Of a DNA stretch of 64,000 nt, positions 50,230 through 59,094 are shown one piece after another. The number at the start of each line of letters is the position of its first letter. Positions within the stretch are counted from its first letter, which is position 1. The DNA is from Kitasatospora sp. NBC_01246 (lineage in GTDB: Bacteria; Actinomycetota; Actinomycetes; Streptomycetales; Streptomycetaceae), in contig NZ_CP108484.1 of NCBI RefSeq assembly GCF_036226505.1, positions 5,394,001 to 5,458,000 of the forward strand. The letters run 5' to 3'. The notes under the pieces are model-generated. The model was not told where the DNA came from. It searched no databases and was given only the letters and a program-made list of their open reading frames with translations. The translations under genes and the position numbers were made by a program.

Positions 50230-50820
50230 TCAGCCCCCGGCCAGGGCCGAGGCGTCCTGGGCCTCCTGCCGCTTGCGGGCCCGGTACGCGGCGACGTTGG
50301 CGCGGGTGGCGCACCGGTCGGAGCAGTACCGCCGGGAGCGGTTGGTGGAGGTGTCCAGGTAGGCGTTGCGGCAGGGCGAGGCCTGGCAGATGCCGAGCCG
50401 GTCGGCGCCCAGCTCGGTCAGGTGGACGGCCAGTCCCATGCAGGCGACGGCGCTGAAGTGCGCGGTGGCGGTGGGCGAGTTGTCGGCGAGGTGCAGGTGC
50501 CAGCGCGGCCGCCCGGCGTCGTCCAGGTAGTCGTGCCCGGAGACCAGCGGGCTGACGGGGTACTCCATCAGCAGGCTGTTCAGCAGGTCGACGCCGCGGA
50601 TCTCGTCCCCCTCGGCGGCGGCCTCGAACACTCCGCGCAGCCTGGTCCGGACGGCGCGCAGCCGCGGCAGGTCCGACTCGTCGGCGAGCGCGGCGGCCCG
50701 GGAGGATTCGGAGAACAGCGACCGCACGGCGTCCACGGAGGTCAGGGTGTCGGTGCCGCGCTCGGGCTCCTCGGTGTTCACCAGCCGAACGGCCCGTTCG
50801 GCGTACGAGGCGAGCTCCAC
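50230..50820 (-). CDS. ABATE/CGNR zinc-finger domain transcriptional regulator
   Basis: A 196-residue protein: an N-terminal ABATE domain (residues about 1-145, starting LASYAERAVRLVNT) and a C-terminal treble-clef finger CQASPCRNAYLDTSTNRSRRYCSDRC with four Cys ligands near 155-180. The usual CGNR tetrapeptide is CRNA here. The basic RANVAAYRARKRQ tail follows, giving probable DNA binding. Start is GTG after GGAAGGA. Convergent with sodX with a 12-nt gap. Targets unknown. Confidence 0.88.
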   Translation of the reverse strand: MELASYAERAVRLVNTEEPERGTDTLTSVDAVRSLFSESSRAAALADESDLPRLRAVRTRLRGVFEAAAEGDEIRGVDLLNSLLMEYPVSPLVSGHDYLDDAGRPRWHLHLADNSPTATAHFSAVACMGLAVHLTELGADRLGICQASPCRNAYLDTSTNRSRRYCSDRCATRANVAAYRARKRQEAQDASALAGG

Positions 50821-50886
50821 GGTGGTCCTTCCAGAGTCGGTAACGGGCTGACTAGCTCCAGCCTATTACCCGGGCGGGGAAAACGT

Positions 50887-50919
50887 CGGCGCCCGGCAGG
50901 ACCGGCCTGCCGGGCGCCG
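50887..50919 (-). terminator. terminator of the glutamate-type ABC transporter operon
   Basis: A perfect 14-bp stem (arm CGGCGCCCGGCAGG) with a 5-nt loop, 11 nt beyond the ATPase stop. Confidence 0.85.
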
Positions 50920-50930
50920 TGCCGGTGTGC

Positions 50931-51731
50931 TCAGAGCACCTTGGAGAGGAACGCGCGGGTGCGCTCGTGCTGGGGGTCGGTGAGGACGTCGCGGGGGTTG
51001 CCGGACTCGACCACCACCCCGCCGTCCATGAAGACCAGGGCGTCGCCGACCTCGCGGGCGAAGCCCATCTCGTGGGTCACCACGACCATGGTCATGCCCT
51101 CCTCGGCGAGGCCGCGCATGACGTCCAGGACGTCGCCGACCAGCTCCGGGTCGAGCGCCGACGTGGGCTCGTCGAAGAGCATCAGCTTGGGCTTCATGGC
51201 CAGGGCCCGGGCGATCGCGACCCGCTGCTGCTGGCCGCCGGAGAGCTGCGAGGGGTAGTTCTTCGCCTTGTCGGCCAGGCCGACCCGCTCCAGCAGGGCC
51301 ATCCCGCGGGTCCGGGCGTCCGCCTTGGACTCGCCCTTGACCTGCACCGGCGCCTCGATGACGTTCTCCAGGGCGGTCATGTGCGGGAACAGGTTGAAGC
51401 GCTGGAACACCATGCCGATGTCGCGCCGCTTGAGCGCGACCTCGTTCTCCCGGAGTTCGTAGAGCCGGTCGCCCTTCTGCCGGTAGCCGACCAGCTCGCC
51501 GTCGACCCAGAGCCGGCCGGCGTTGATCTTCTCCAGGTGGTTGATGCACCGCAGGAAGGTGGACTTGCCGGAGCCGGAGGGGCCGATCAGGCAGAACACC
51601 TCGCCCTGCTTGACCTCCAGGTCGATGCCCTTGAGCACCTGGACCGTGCCGTAGGACTTGTGGACGTCCTCGGCCCGGACCATCGGGCCGCCGTTGCCGG
51701 CGTCGGCGGGGGTCTTGGTCAGATCGGTCAT
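50931..51731 (-). CDS. polar amino acid (glutamate-type) ABC transporter ATPase
   Basis: A 266-residue GlnQ/GluA-type ATPase. Walker A GPSGSGKST, FQRFNLFPHMTALENVIEAP (Q-loop), signature LSGGQQQRVAIARALAM, Walker B KLMLFDEPTSALDPELV and switch His in VVVTHEMGFAREV. Start overlaps the permease stop by 4 nt. Together with the permease and the two binding proteins it forms an importer for an acidic or amide amino acid; the substrate is inferred from family. Confidence 0.93.
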   Translation of the reverse strand: MTDLTKTPADAGNGGPMVRAEDVHKSYGTVQVLKGIDLEVKQGEVFCLIGPSGSGKSTFLRCINHLEKINAGRLWVDGELVGYRQKGDRLYELRENEVALKRRDIGMVFQRFNLFPHMTALENVIEAPVQVKGESKADARTRGMALLERVGLADKAKNYPSQLSGGQQQRVAIARALAMKPKLMLFDEPTSALDPELVGDVLDVMRGLAEEGMTMVVVTHEMGFAREVGDALVFMDGGVVVESGNPRDVLTDPQHERTRAFLSKVL

Positions 51732-52702
51732 ACGTGACCACCTCCCTCAAGCCCCGGGACCACGTCGGCGGTGGTCTTCGGGGTGGGCTTCCCGGCGAAC
51801 AGCCTCCGCAGCCGCTGGATCGGCGTGGGCGGGAGCGTCCGGTTGGAGCCGCGGGCGTAGTGCCGCTCGATGTAGTACTGGCCGATGGTCAGCAGCGACG
51901 TGAAGAACAGGTACCAGAGGCTGACCACGATCAGCAGCGGGATGTTCTGGTAGTTGCGCGAGTAGATCACCTGGCCGGCCCGGAAGATCTCCTCCAGGGA
52001 GATCACGCTGACCAGCGAGGTGGTCTTCAGCATCGAGATGGTCTCGTTGCCGGTGGGCGGGATGATCACCCGCATGGCCTGCGGGAGCACGATCCGCCGC
52101 ATGGTCTGGAAGCGGCTCATGCCGAGCGCGTGCGAGGCCTCGCTCTGGCCCTCGTCGACCGACTGGATGCCGCCGCGGACGATCTCCGCCATGTAGGCGG
52201 CCTCGTTGAGGCCCAGGCCCAGCAGGGCGGCGACGAAGGTCGGGATCAGCACGTTGGTGGACTCGGACCAGAACTCCGGTCCCCACGGTACGCCGATCGA
52301 GAGCTTGGCCCAGATCAGGCCGAGGAAGTTCCAGAAGACCAGCTGCACCAGGACGGGCGTGCCGCGGAAGATCCAGATGTACATCCACGCGGTGCCGGAG
52401 AGCAGCGGGTTGGGGGAGAGCCGCATCACCGCGAGGATGATGCCGCCGACCACACCCATGATCATGGCGAGCGCGGTCAGCTCCAGCGTGACGAGCATGC
52501 CGTGCACGATGCTGTCGTGGAAGAGGTACTTCCCGACGATGTCCCACTTGAAGGCGGGATTGGTGAAGAGGGCGCTCAGCAGCATCGCCGCGAGCAGGGC
52601 GATGACGACGGCGCCCGCCCAGCGTCCGGGGTGGCGCACGGGGACGGCCTTGATGGTCTCAGGCCGTCCCTTCGTCGCCTTCCCCTTGTCCAGAGAGTTC
52701 AC
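51728..52702 (-). CDS. polar amino acid ABC transporter permease
   Basis: A 324-residue HisMQ-type permease, longer than the usual 220-250 because of a 60-residue N-terminal segment with one extra helix and a 40-residue cytoplasmic C-terminus. Five to six membrane segments; the ATPase-contact loop is SEASHALGMSRFQTMRRIVLP. Only one permease gene is present, so a homodimer is likely. It follows the binding-protein gene by 36 nt. Confidence 0.93.
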   Translation of the reverse strand: MNSLDKGKATKGRPETIKAVPVRHPGRWAGAVVIALLAAMLLSALFTNPAFKWDIVGKYLFHDSIVHGMLVTLELTALAMIMGVVGGIILAVMRLSPNPLLSGTAWMYIWIFRGTPVLVQLVFWNFLGLIWAKLSIGVPWGPEFWSESTNVLIPTFVAALLGLGLNEAAYMAEIVRGGIQSVDEGQSEASHALGMSRFQTMRRIVLPQAMRVIIPPTGNETISMLKTTSLVSVISLEEIFRAGQVIYSRNYQNIPLLIVVSLWYLFFTSLLTIGQYYIERHYARGSNRTLPPTPIQRLRRLFAGKPTPKTTADVVPGLEGGGHV

Positions 52703-52738
52703 GGTGTGGCCTCGGGGGAGAGAGAGTCAGGCGGAGGG

Positions 52739-53665
52739 TCAGCTGACGGCGCCGTTGACGGTCGACTTGTCGATCGCACCGGCCTCGACGCCCCACTTGG
52801 AGAGGATCTGCTTGTAGGTGCCGTCGTCGATCAGCGACTGCAGGGCGCTCTGGACGGCGGGGGTGAGGGCCGAGCCCTTGGCCAGCGCGATGCCGTAGGG
52901 GGCGGCGTCGTAGGTGGCGCCGACCTTCTCCAGCTGCCCGCCGGACTGCTTGACCGCGTAGTCGACGACCGGGGAGTCGGCCATCATGAGCTGGTCGCGG
53001 CCGGAGACCACGGCGTTGGTGACGTCGGTCTGGAGGTCGAACTTGTCACCGTCGTTGACGATGCCCGGCTTGCCGGCCTGGGCGCAGGCGGGGTTGCGGG
53101 TGTCGGTGATCTCCTGCGCCTGCGTGGTGCCGGTCTGGACGGCGACCTTCTTGCCGCACAGGTCGGCGGGGTCGATCTTGTCCGGGTTGCCCTTCTTCAC
53201 CGCGATGGCGCTGCCCGCGTTGAAGTAGGTGACCATGTCGACGGTCTGCTCGCGCTCCTTGTTGTCCGTCAGGGACGACATGCCGATCTGGAACTTGTTC
53301 GACTGGATACCGGGGATGATCGCGGTGAAACCGGAGTCCTGGACGTCGACCTTGAGACCGAGCCTGGCGGCGACCGCGGTGATCAGGTCGACGTCCATGC
53401 CCTCGATCTTGCCGTTGTCGGCCTTGAACTCGTTGGGCGCGTACGAGGCGTCCGAGCCGACCGTGAGCTTCCCGGCGGACTTGATGTCGGCGGGGACGAG
53501 GGCGACCAGCTTGTCGTCGGCCTTCACCTCGTTGACGGTCGCGCCGGCGTTGGGGGCGCCGGTGCTCTCGTCCTTGCTGCTGCTACAGGCGGTGAGGGCC
53601 AGGGAGACGGACGCGAGTACCGCGCCGGCGGCGAGGAGGCGGGTGCGCGGGGTACGGGCGGTCAT
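52739..53665 (-). CDS. polar amino acid ABC transporter binding lipoprotein, first of two
   Basis: A 308-residue cluster-3 solute-binding protein. Lipobox LTAC with Cys27. GKLTVGSDASYAPNEFKADNGKIEGMDVDLITAVAARLG is the usual first lobe, and two Cys (in DLCGKK and NPACAQAG) could form a disulfide. GAGGAG precedes the ATG. It is in one operon with the permease and ATPase; a paralogous receptor lies just upstream. Confidence 0.92.
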   Translation of the reverse strand: MTARTPRTRLLAAGAVLASVSLALTACSSSKDESTGAPNAGATVNEVKADDKLVALVPADIKSAGKLTVGSDASYAPNEFKADNGKIEGMDVDLITAVAARLGLKVDVQDSGFTAIIPGIQSNKFQIGMSSLTDNKEREQTVDMVTYFNAGSAIAVKKGNPDKIDPADLCGKKVAVQTGTTQAQEITDTRNPACAQAGKPGIVNDGDKFDLQTDVTNAVVSGRDQLMMADSPVVDYAVKQSGGQLEKVGATYDAAPYGIALAKGSALTPAVQSALQSLIDDGTYKQILSKWGVEAGAIDKSTVNGAVS

Positions 53666-54179
53666 GGGGGATCTCCTCCTGAGGGAGAGGTCGGGCGGAG
53701 CGCGCCGCGGGGAGCGGCACACCGGGGCAGCAGGCCGTACGGCGCTGTACGGGGTGTATGTCGCTGTACGTCGTCGAACGGGCAGAGCCGGTCGTGCTGG
53801 GCCTGAGCAGGCTTCGCGCAGGGTGGTGCGTGGTACTGCTTCCGCCACCCTCCGCCGAGGTGGACGTTGATCGAACCGCCTCGACCAGTGGCCGGCTCGA
53901 TCGGAGATGGGGGGAATCCTGCCATCTGATGACGGTCGGATGGCCCTCATTCAGATCAAAATCGGATAACGGGGGGTCACACTGTCCGCTATTCGGACCA
54001 ATACCGTGTCCCTGTCACCCTGCGTATAAGTATGCAGATCTCCCCGCGCTCTGCCCGGAGGCCCGCCCGTGTGCCCGCCGGACGGGTCCCCCGGCCGCCA
54101 CGCCCGGTGATGACGCCCGGTGACGGCGCCCGAGACGGTGGCCGGTGACGGCGCCCGGTGCCTGCCCCCGCGCGGCCGC
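53666..54179. other. regulatory gap between the two binding-protein genes
   Basis: Locally A+T-richer around 53890-54040, and no frame with good codon bias. It must hold the promoter of the first binding-protein operon. Two palindromes are visible: GTCCG-CTATT-CGGAC at 53984-53998 and TGCGTA-TAAG-TATGCA at 54021-54036, candidate operators. At the left end GCTGTACG occurs repeatedly (53730-53770). A 14-nt direct repeat GGTGACGGCGCCCG occurs at 54119-54132 and 54144-54157 next to the second receptor's stop. Confidence 0.55.
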
Positions 54180-55106
54180 TCAGATGCCGCCGTTGACCAC
54201 CGCGTTCTGGGCCGCCCCCGCGGCGACGTTCCACTTGGCGAGGATCTTGTCGTACTCGCCGCTGCGGATCAGCTGGTCCACCGCCTTGGTCAGCACGTCG
54301 CGCAGGTCGGTGTCCCCCTTGCGCACCGCGATCCCGTACGGGTTCGACCGGGACTGCGCGCCGGTCACCTCGAAGCGGTTGCCGCCGTCGGTGGTCTTCG
54401 CCGCGTAGGCGGCCACCGGGAAGTCGTCCAGGCCGGCGGCCGCCGTGCCCGCGGCGACCTCGGCCAGTGCCTTGGCGTCGCTGTCGAACTTGTGGACGGT
54501 CAGCGGCTTGCCGCTCCGGCCGCAGGCCAGCACCTGGCGGGCGACGATCTCGTCCTGGGTGGTGTTCTGCTGCACCGCGACGACCCGGCCGCACAGGTCG
54601 TCCAGGGTGCGGACGCCCTTGGGGTTGCCCTTCTGGACGATGATCGAGGTACCGGCGATGAAGTAGTCCACGAAGTCCACGCCCGGGTCGACCTGCTTGC
54701 CCGCGTCGTCGACGCCGTCACGGCGCTGGCGGATGTCGCTCAGACCGGACATCGCCACGTCGACCTGCTTGGCGTGCAGGTTCGGTATCAGCTTCTCGAA
54801 CGGGGTGTCGACGACCTCGATCCGCAGGCCGAGGATCTTGCCGACGGCGTTGGCGATGTCGGGGTCGATGCCGTCCGGCTTGCCGTCCGCACCCCGGAAG
54901 TCCACCGGCGCGTAGTTGAGGTCCGAGGCGATCCGGAGCACGCCCGCGGTGCGCTGGGCCTGGGGGATGCGGCCCCGGAGCTCCTGGACCGGGTCCTTCG
55001 CGGCGGCCTGCTCGTCGCCGCCGCAACCGGTCAGCAGCAGGGCGCCGGCGGTGGCCAGGCAGAGGGCCGCGGCGGCCGGTCGGCGGGGGTGGGCGCGGTG
55101 GTGCAT
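54180..55106 (-). CDS. polar amino acid ABC transporter binding lipoprotein, second paralogue
   Basis: A 308-residue binding protein, same length and same fold as its neighbour: lipobox LTGC with Cys28, GVLRIASDLNYAPVDFRGADGKPDGIDPDIANAVGKILGL, DLCGRVVAVQQNTTQDEI, and a matching C-terminus. It has no permease of its own and lies upstream in the same direction, separated by 514 nt. It probably delivers a related amino acid to the shared permease. AGGAG lies eight bases before the ATG. Confidence 0.9.
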   Translation of the reverse strand: MHHRAHPRRPAAAALCLATAGALLLTGCGGDEQAAAKDPVQELRGRIPQAQRTAGVLRIASDLNYAPVDFRGADGKPDGIDPDIANAVGKILGLRIEVVDTPFEKLIPNLHAKQVDVAMSGLSDIRQRRDGVDDAGKQVDPGVDFVDYFIAGTSIIVQKGNPKGVRTLDDLCGRVVAVQQNTTQDEIVARQVLACGRSGKPLTVHKFDSDAKALAEVAAGTAAAGLDDFPVAAYAAKTTDGGNRFEVTGAQSRSNPYGIAVRKGDTDLRDVLTKAVDQLIRSGEYDKILAKWNVAAGAAQNAVVNGGI

Positions 55107-55706
55107 GAGGGTGCTCCTGTGGGAGGGAGGTGGTGTCGCCACGCCGTCGCGGAGATGTACGCGAGACGGCGGAAGAAGGGATCCTCCCATCCCGACCTGC
55201 CGGTCCCGGCGGCGGGTGTGTCAGAATCCAGTACCGGGTGACCCCCGATGCTCGAACCGGACCACCGAGTCGCGACAGGCTCGGGGTGCGCAGGAACGGA
55301 AGTCCACGACGACGCCGACTCCGTATCCGAGGCACCGCCTCCCCGTCGTGTCCTGGTTCACTCCTGCGAGTGCGCGTGCTCGTCCGCTGTTGCCGCCACC
55401 GGTGCCCGGTGTTCCAGACACCAGGCACCCCGTCTTTTGGCCGCGATGCGGAGGAAGCACGCGCGACGAGGACGAAAAGGCATAGGTGCGATGCCGTCGT
55501 CCGACCTACGCTCGGCCCGGGAAGAAGCAGCAGCACAGCGCAGGCTCAACAGTTACACAACCCTCATTCCGAGGGCGCGGCCCCGACGGCGGCGCCCCGA
55601 TCCAGCCCTCCCCGGGTCCGCCTCGGCGTACCCGGTTTCAAGTTTCCGGCCGGGTCGTCCGCCCGTCGGCCACGCGTCCTCGCTGATCAATGACGAAGAG
55701 GTCATC
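55107..55706. other. 600-nt divergent intergenic region, with leader of the malic enzyme gene
   Basis: Contains the divergent promoters for the second receptor (left) and malic enzyme (right). A near-perfect 12-bp stem (GGTGCCCGGTGT with ACACCAGGCACC, one mismatch, 55401-55429) is followed by CCGTCTTTTGG, resembling an attenuator in the malic enzyme leader. Several rightward frames cross the area but none has a ribosome site with family-like sequence. Confidence 0.5.
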
Positions 55707-56903
55707 GTGGCAGCGGAGATCATCCACAGCAGCACCCAGGACACCGTCGATCCGGTCGATGCCGTTTTCGCGCTCCACCGCGGCGGCAAGATGGAGGTCC
55801 GGGCGACCGTTCCGGTGCGCGACGCGGACGACCTGTCCCTCGCCTACACCCCCGGTGTCGCACGGGTCTGCACGGCCATCGCCGAGCAGCCGGAGCTGGT
55901 GAACGACTACACCTGGAAGGCCAACACGGTCGCCGTCGTCACCGACGGCACCGCGGTGCTGGGCCTCGGCGACATCGGCCCGGAGGCCTCGCTGCCCGTC
56001 ATGGAGGGCAAGGCCATCCTGTTCAAGCAGTTCGGCGGCGTGGACGCGGTGCCGATCGCGCTCGCCTGCACCGGGGTGGACGAGATCGTCGAGACCGTCG
56101 TCCGGCTGGCGCCCTCCTTCGGCGGCGTCAACCTGGAGGACATCTCCGCGCCCCGTTGCTTCGAGATCGAGCGCCGCCTCCAGGAGGCGCTGGACATCCC
56201 GATCTTCCACGACGACCAGCACGGCACCGCGATCGTCACCACCGCGGCGCTCTGGAACGCGGCCCGGGTGACCGGCCGGGAGATCGGCACCCTGCGGGCC
56301 GTCATCTCCGGCGCCGGCGCGGCCGGGATCGCGATCGCCAAGATGCTGGTCGCCGCCGGCATCGGCGACGTGGCGGTCTGCGACCGCCGGGGCGTCGTGT
56401 ACGAGGGCCGCGGCGACCTGACCGACGTCAAGGCCGAGATCGCCGCGCAGACCAACCGGACCGGCGTCAAGGGCTCGCTGGCCGACGCGCTGGCCGGTGC
56501 CGACGTCTTCATCGGCGTCTCCGGCGGGACCGTGCCGGAGGAGGTCGTGGCCACCATGGCCGAGGGCGCCTTCATCTTCGCGATGGCCAACCCCAACCCG
56601 GAGATCCACCCGGAGGTCGCGCACAAGTACGCGGCGGTCGTCGCCACCGGTCGCAGCGACTTCCCGAACCAGATCAACAACGTGCTGGCCTTCCCCGGCA
56701 TCTTCGCCGGCGCCCTCCAGGTCCGGGCGACCCGGATCACCGAGGGCATGAAGCTGGCCGCCGCCAAGGCGCTGGCCGGTGTGGTCGCCGACGAGCTGAC
56801 GCCGCAGAAGGTGATCCCCTCGCCGTTCGACGAGCGGGTCGCCCCGGCCGTCACCAAGGCCGTCGCCGAGGCCGCCCGGGCCGAGGGCGTCGCCCGGCGC
56901 TGA
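55707..56903 (+). CDS. NAD(P)-dependent malic enzyme (malate dehydrogenase, decarboxylating)
   Basis: A 398-residue cytoplasmic enzyme that oxidises and decarboxylates malate to pyruvate, the S. coelicolor SCO5261 type. Motifs: DLSLAYTPGVARVC (Tyr), VTDGTAVLGLGDIGPEASLPVMEGKA (Lys), FGGVNLEDISAPRCFEIE and FHDDQHGTAIV (metal Asp residues), and SGAGAAGIAIAKMLV (nucleotide loop). The short N-terminus before FALHRGGKM matches bacterial short-form enzymes. The start GTG has GAAGAGG ahead; longer upstream frames lack family similarity. Ends at a strong hairpin. Confidence 0.95.
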   Translation: MAAEIIHSSTQDTVDPVDAVFALHRGGKMEVRATVPVRDADDLSLAYTPGVARVCTAIAEQPELVNDYTWKANTVAVVTDGTAVLGLGDIGPEASLPVMEGKAILFKQFGGVDAVPIALACTGVDEIVETVVRLAPSFGGVNLEDISAPRCFEIERRLQEALDIPIFHDDQHGTAIVTTAALWNAARVTGREIGTLRAVISGAGAAGIAIAKMLVAAGIGDVAVCDRRGVVYEGRGDLTDVKAEIAAQTNRTGVKGSLADALAGADVFIGVSGGTVPEEVVATMAEGAFIFAMANPNPEIHPEVAHKYAAVVATGRSDFPNQINNVLAFPGIFAGALQVRATRITEGMKLAAAKALAGVVADELTPQKVIPSPFDERVAPAVTKAVAEAARAEGVARR

Positions 56904-56910
56904 CGCCCGG

Positions 56911-56947
56911 GCCGGGAGCGCCCCCCGCGGCGGGGGGCGCTCCCGGC
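56911..56947 (+). terminator. terminator of the malic enzyme gene
   Basis: A perfect 16-bp stem (arm GCCGGGAGCGCCCCCC) with a GCGGC loop, 8 nt after the stop. Confidence 0.9.
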
Positions 56948-57034
56948 CGGCTCCGCGCTCCCGGCCGAACCCGGGACGCGCGTCACAGTCACACCCTGTT
57001 CCGGGCCCGGGCCGTCGCCGCTATCGTCCGGACC

Positions 57035-57997
57035 ATGTTTGCTGCCTACGCCGCACGAATCGACGCCGACGACCCGCTGAGCGGGCTGGAGCTGGGCGAA
57101 CTCCCCGAACCGCAGGCGCGTCCCGGGTGGAGCGTGGTCACGGTCAGGGCCGCCAGCCTCAACCACCACGACCTCTGGTCGCTGCGCGGGGTCGGCCTGC
57201 CCGCCGGGAAGCTGCCGATGATCCTCGGCTGCGACGCCGCCGGTGTCGACGAGAACGGCAACGAAGTGGTCGTCCACTCGGTGATCGGCCAGAGCGGCCA
57301 CGGCGTGGGCCCGGACGAGCGGCGCTCCATCCTCACCGAGCACTACCAGGGCACCTTCGCCCAGCGGGTGGCGGTGCCGACCTGGAACCTGCTGCCCAAG
57401 CCGGCCGGGCTCAGCTTCGAGCAGGCCGCCTGCCTGCCCACCGCCTGGCTGACGGCCTACCGGATGCTGTTCACCAACGCCGGGGTGAAGCCCGGCGACA
57501 CCGTGCTGGTGCAGGGCGCCGGCGGCGGTGTGGCGACCGCCCTGATCGTCCTCGGCAAGGCCGCCGGACTGCGGGTCTGGGTCACCGGCCGGGACGAGGC
57601 CAAGCGGGCCCGGGCCGTGGAGCTCGGCGCCGACGCCGCCTTCGAGAGCGGCGCCCGGCTGCCCGAGCGGGTGGACGCGGTGATGGAGACGGTCGGCGCC
57701 GCGACCTGGGCGCACTCGGTGAAGTCGCTGCGCCCGGGCGGCACCGTGGTCATCTCCGGGGCCACCTCCGGCCCCAATCCGAAGACCGCCGAGCTGAACC
57801 GGATCTTCTTCCTGGAGCTCAGGGTGGTCGGCTCGACCATGGGCACCAAGGAGGAGCTGGCCGGGCTGCTCTCGCTCTGCGCCACCACCGGCATCCGGCC
57901 GCAGATCGACTCGGTGCTGCCGCTCGCCGAGGCCCGGGAGGGCTTCGCCCGGCTCGCCGGGGGCGACGTCTTCGGGAAGATCGTGCTCACCCCCTGA
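57035..57997 (+). CDS. zinc-independent MDR-family oxidoreductase (quinone oxidoreductase-like)
   Basis: A 320-residue medium-chain dehydrogenase/reductase. SLNHHDLWSLRGVGL and ILGCDAAGVDENGNEV form the catalytic-domain start, and VLVQGAGGGVATALIVLGKAAGLRVWVTGR is the NADP-binding fold. The structural-zinc Cys cluster of alcohol dehydrogenases is absent, pointing to the quinone reductase branch, where NADPH reduces quinones or enals. Gene order after malic enzyme is conserved in Streptomyces. Substrate unknown. Confidence 0.88.
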   Translation: MFAAYAARIDADDPLSGLELGELPEPQARPGWSVVTVRAASLNHHDLWSLRGVGLPAGKLPMILGCDAAGVDENGNEVVVHSVIGQSGHGVGPDERRSILTEHYQGTFAQRVAVPTWNLLPKPAGLSFEQAACLPTAWLTAYRMLFTNAGVKPGDTVLVQGAGGGVATALIVLGKAAGLRVWVTGRDEAKRARAVELGADAAFESGARLPERVDAVMETVGAATWAHSVKSLRPGGTVVISGATSGPNPKTAELNRIFFLELRVVGSTMGTKEELAGLLSLCATTGIRPQIDSVLPLAEAREGFARLAGGDVFGKIVLTP

Positions 57998-58003
57998 ACG
58001 CCG

Positions 58004-58037
58004 GCGGGCCGGCGCTCCCGGGGGAGCGCCGGCCCGC
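58004..58037. terminator. terminator between the oxidoreductase and PadR genes
   Basis: A perfect 16-bp arm (GCGGGCCGGCGCTCCC) with a minimal loop, between convergent genes and usable by both. Confidence 0.88.
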
Positions 58038-58055
58038 ACGGACCCGTCGGCCCGG

Positions 58056-59093
58056 TCAGCCCAGGAGGCGGCGCAGCCGCTCGCCGGCCGTGCCCAGCAC
58101 CGAGCGGGCCTCGGCCAGCCGCTCGGGCGTCACCCCGCCGTCCCGGGCCGCGTCGCGGACCTGGTCCCGGAAGCGGTCGAGCAGCCGTTCCAGCTCGCGG
58201 GCCGGATCACCGGCCGGGTCGGTCGCGGTCCAGGCCGGAAGGTCGGCCGGGGCGGTGCCGGCCGGCTCGTCCTTGTCGAGGTCGATCCGGGTGACCCTGA
58301 CCTTCTCGGCGGGTGCCTCGGCGTCCTGCGCCGGGTGGCCCCAGCGGGCGGCGTCGGCCAGCCCGGCCAGACCCTTGGTGAGTTCGGAGAGCCCCTCGGC
58401 CAGTCCGGTCGGCCAGTCGCCGCGGGCCGCGTGGTCGCGGACCTGCTGCTCGACCCGGCGCTTGATCCGCAGCGCCTCCTGCTGGGCGGCCGTCCGCGCC
58501 GCCCGGGACTGCTCGCGGAGCCTGCGGGCCTCCTCCTCGGCGGCCTTCGCCTTGGCCTTGGCCGCCTTCTCCTGCTCCTTGGCGCGCTTGGCCTGCTCCT
58601 TGGCCTGCTTCTTGAACTGGGCGAACTCGTCCTTGGCGCGCTGCCAGGCGTCCTTGTCCCCCCAGGGGCCGGCCCACGGGTCCCCGCTCTCGGCGCCCTC
58701 CGGGCGGGGTGCCTGCTTCGCCGCCCCCCACAGCTCCTCGCGCAGGCTCCGGGCGCCGTCCCGGACGTCCTCGCGGATCGCCCCGGCGAGCTGGGCCACC
58801 GAGTCGCGGATCTCCAGCTCCAGCTCGTCCAGCTCGCCCTGGCGGGCCGCCAGCTCGCTCCGGCCGGCCTCGGTGAGCCGGTAGACCTTGCGGCCGCCCT
58901 CGGTGCTCTGCGTCACGAGGCCCTCCTGCTCCAGCTTGGCGAGCCGGGGGTAGACGGTGCCGGCCGAGGGCGCGTACAGGCCCTGGAAGCGCTCCTCCAG
59001 GAGGCGGATGACCTCGTAGCCGTGCCGCGGTGCCTCGTCGAGCAGCTTCAGCAGGTAGAGGCGAAGGCGGCCGTGGCCGAAGACGGGGGTCAT
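58056..59093 (-). CDS. PadR-family regulator with long coiled-coil C-terminal extension
   Basis: A 345-residue protein. Residues about 8-90 are a PadR winged helix (RLYLLKLLDEAPRHGYEVIRLLEERFQG, AGTVYPRLAKLEQEGLVTQ, RKVYRLTEAGRSEL). A Lys/Ala/Glu-rich coiled coil follows at about 165-225, then a Pro/Asp-rich linker and a helical end. The length is roughly double a typical PadR, so the extension may sense a ligand or partner. One base separates its ATG from the stop of the DUF4097 gene, and CGATRTATCG boxes upstream of the operon suggest autoregulation. Confidence 0.9.
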   Translation of the reverse strand: MTPVFGHGRLRLYLLKLLDEAPRHGYEVIRLLEERFQGLYAPSAGTVYPRLAKLEQEGLVTQSTEGGRKVYRLTEAGRSELAARQGELDELELEIRDSVAQLAGAIREDVRDGARSLREELWGAAKQAPRPEGAESGDPWAGPWGDKDAWQRAKDEFAQFKKQAKEQAKRAKEQEKAAKAKAKAAEEEARRLREQSRAARTAAQQEALRIKRRVEQQVRDHAARGDWPTGLAEGLSELTKGLAGLADAARWGHPAQDAEAPAEKVRVTRIDLDKDEPAGTAPADLPAWTATDPAGDPARELERLLDRFRDQVRDAARDGGVTPERLAEARSVLGTAGERLRRLLG

Positions 59094-59094
59094 C

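Noticed and set aside
53758..54123. 121-codon rightward frame in the receptor gap
   Set aside because: No ribosome site, poor third-position bias, Cys/Pro/Ser-rich without any family look.
55240..55300. tRNA-like T-loop (GGTTCGAGC on the minus strand)
   Set aside because: Flanking arms do not pair and no acceptor or anticodon stem can be drawn.
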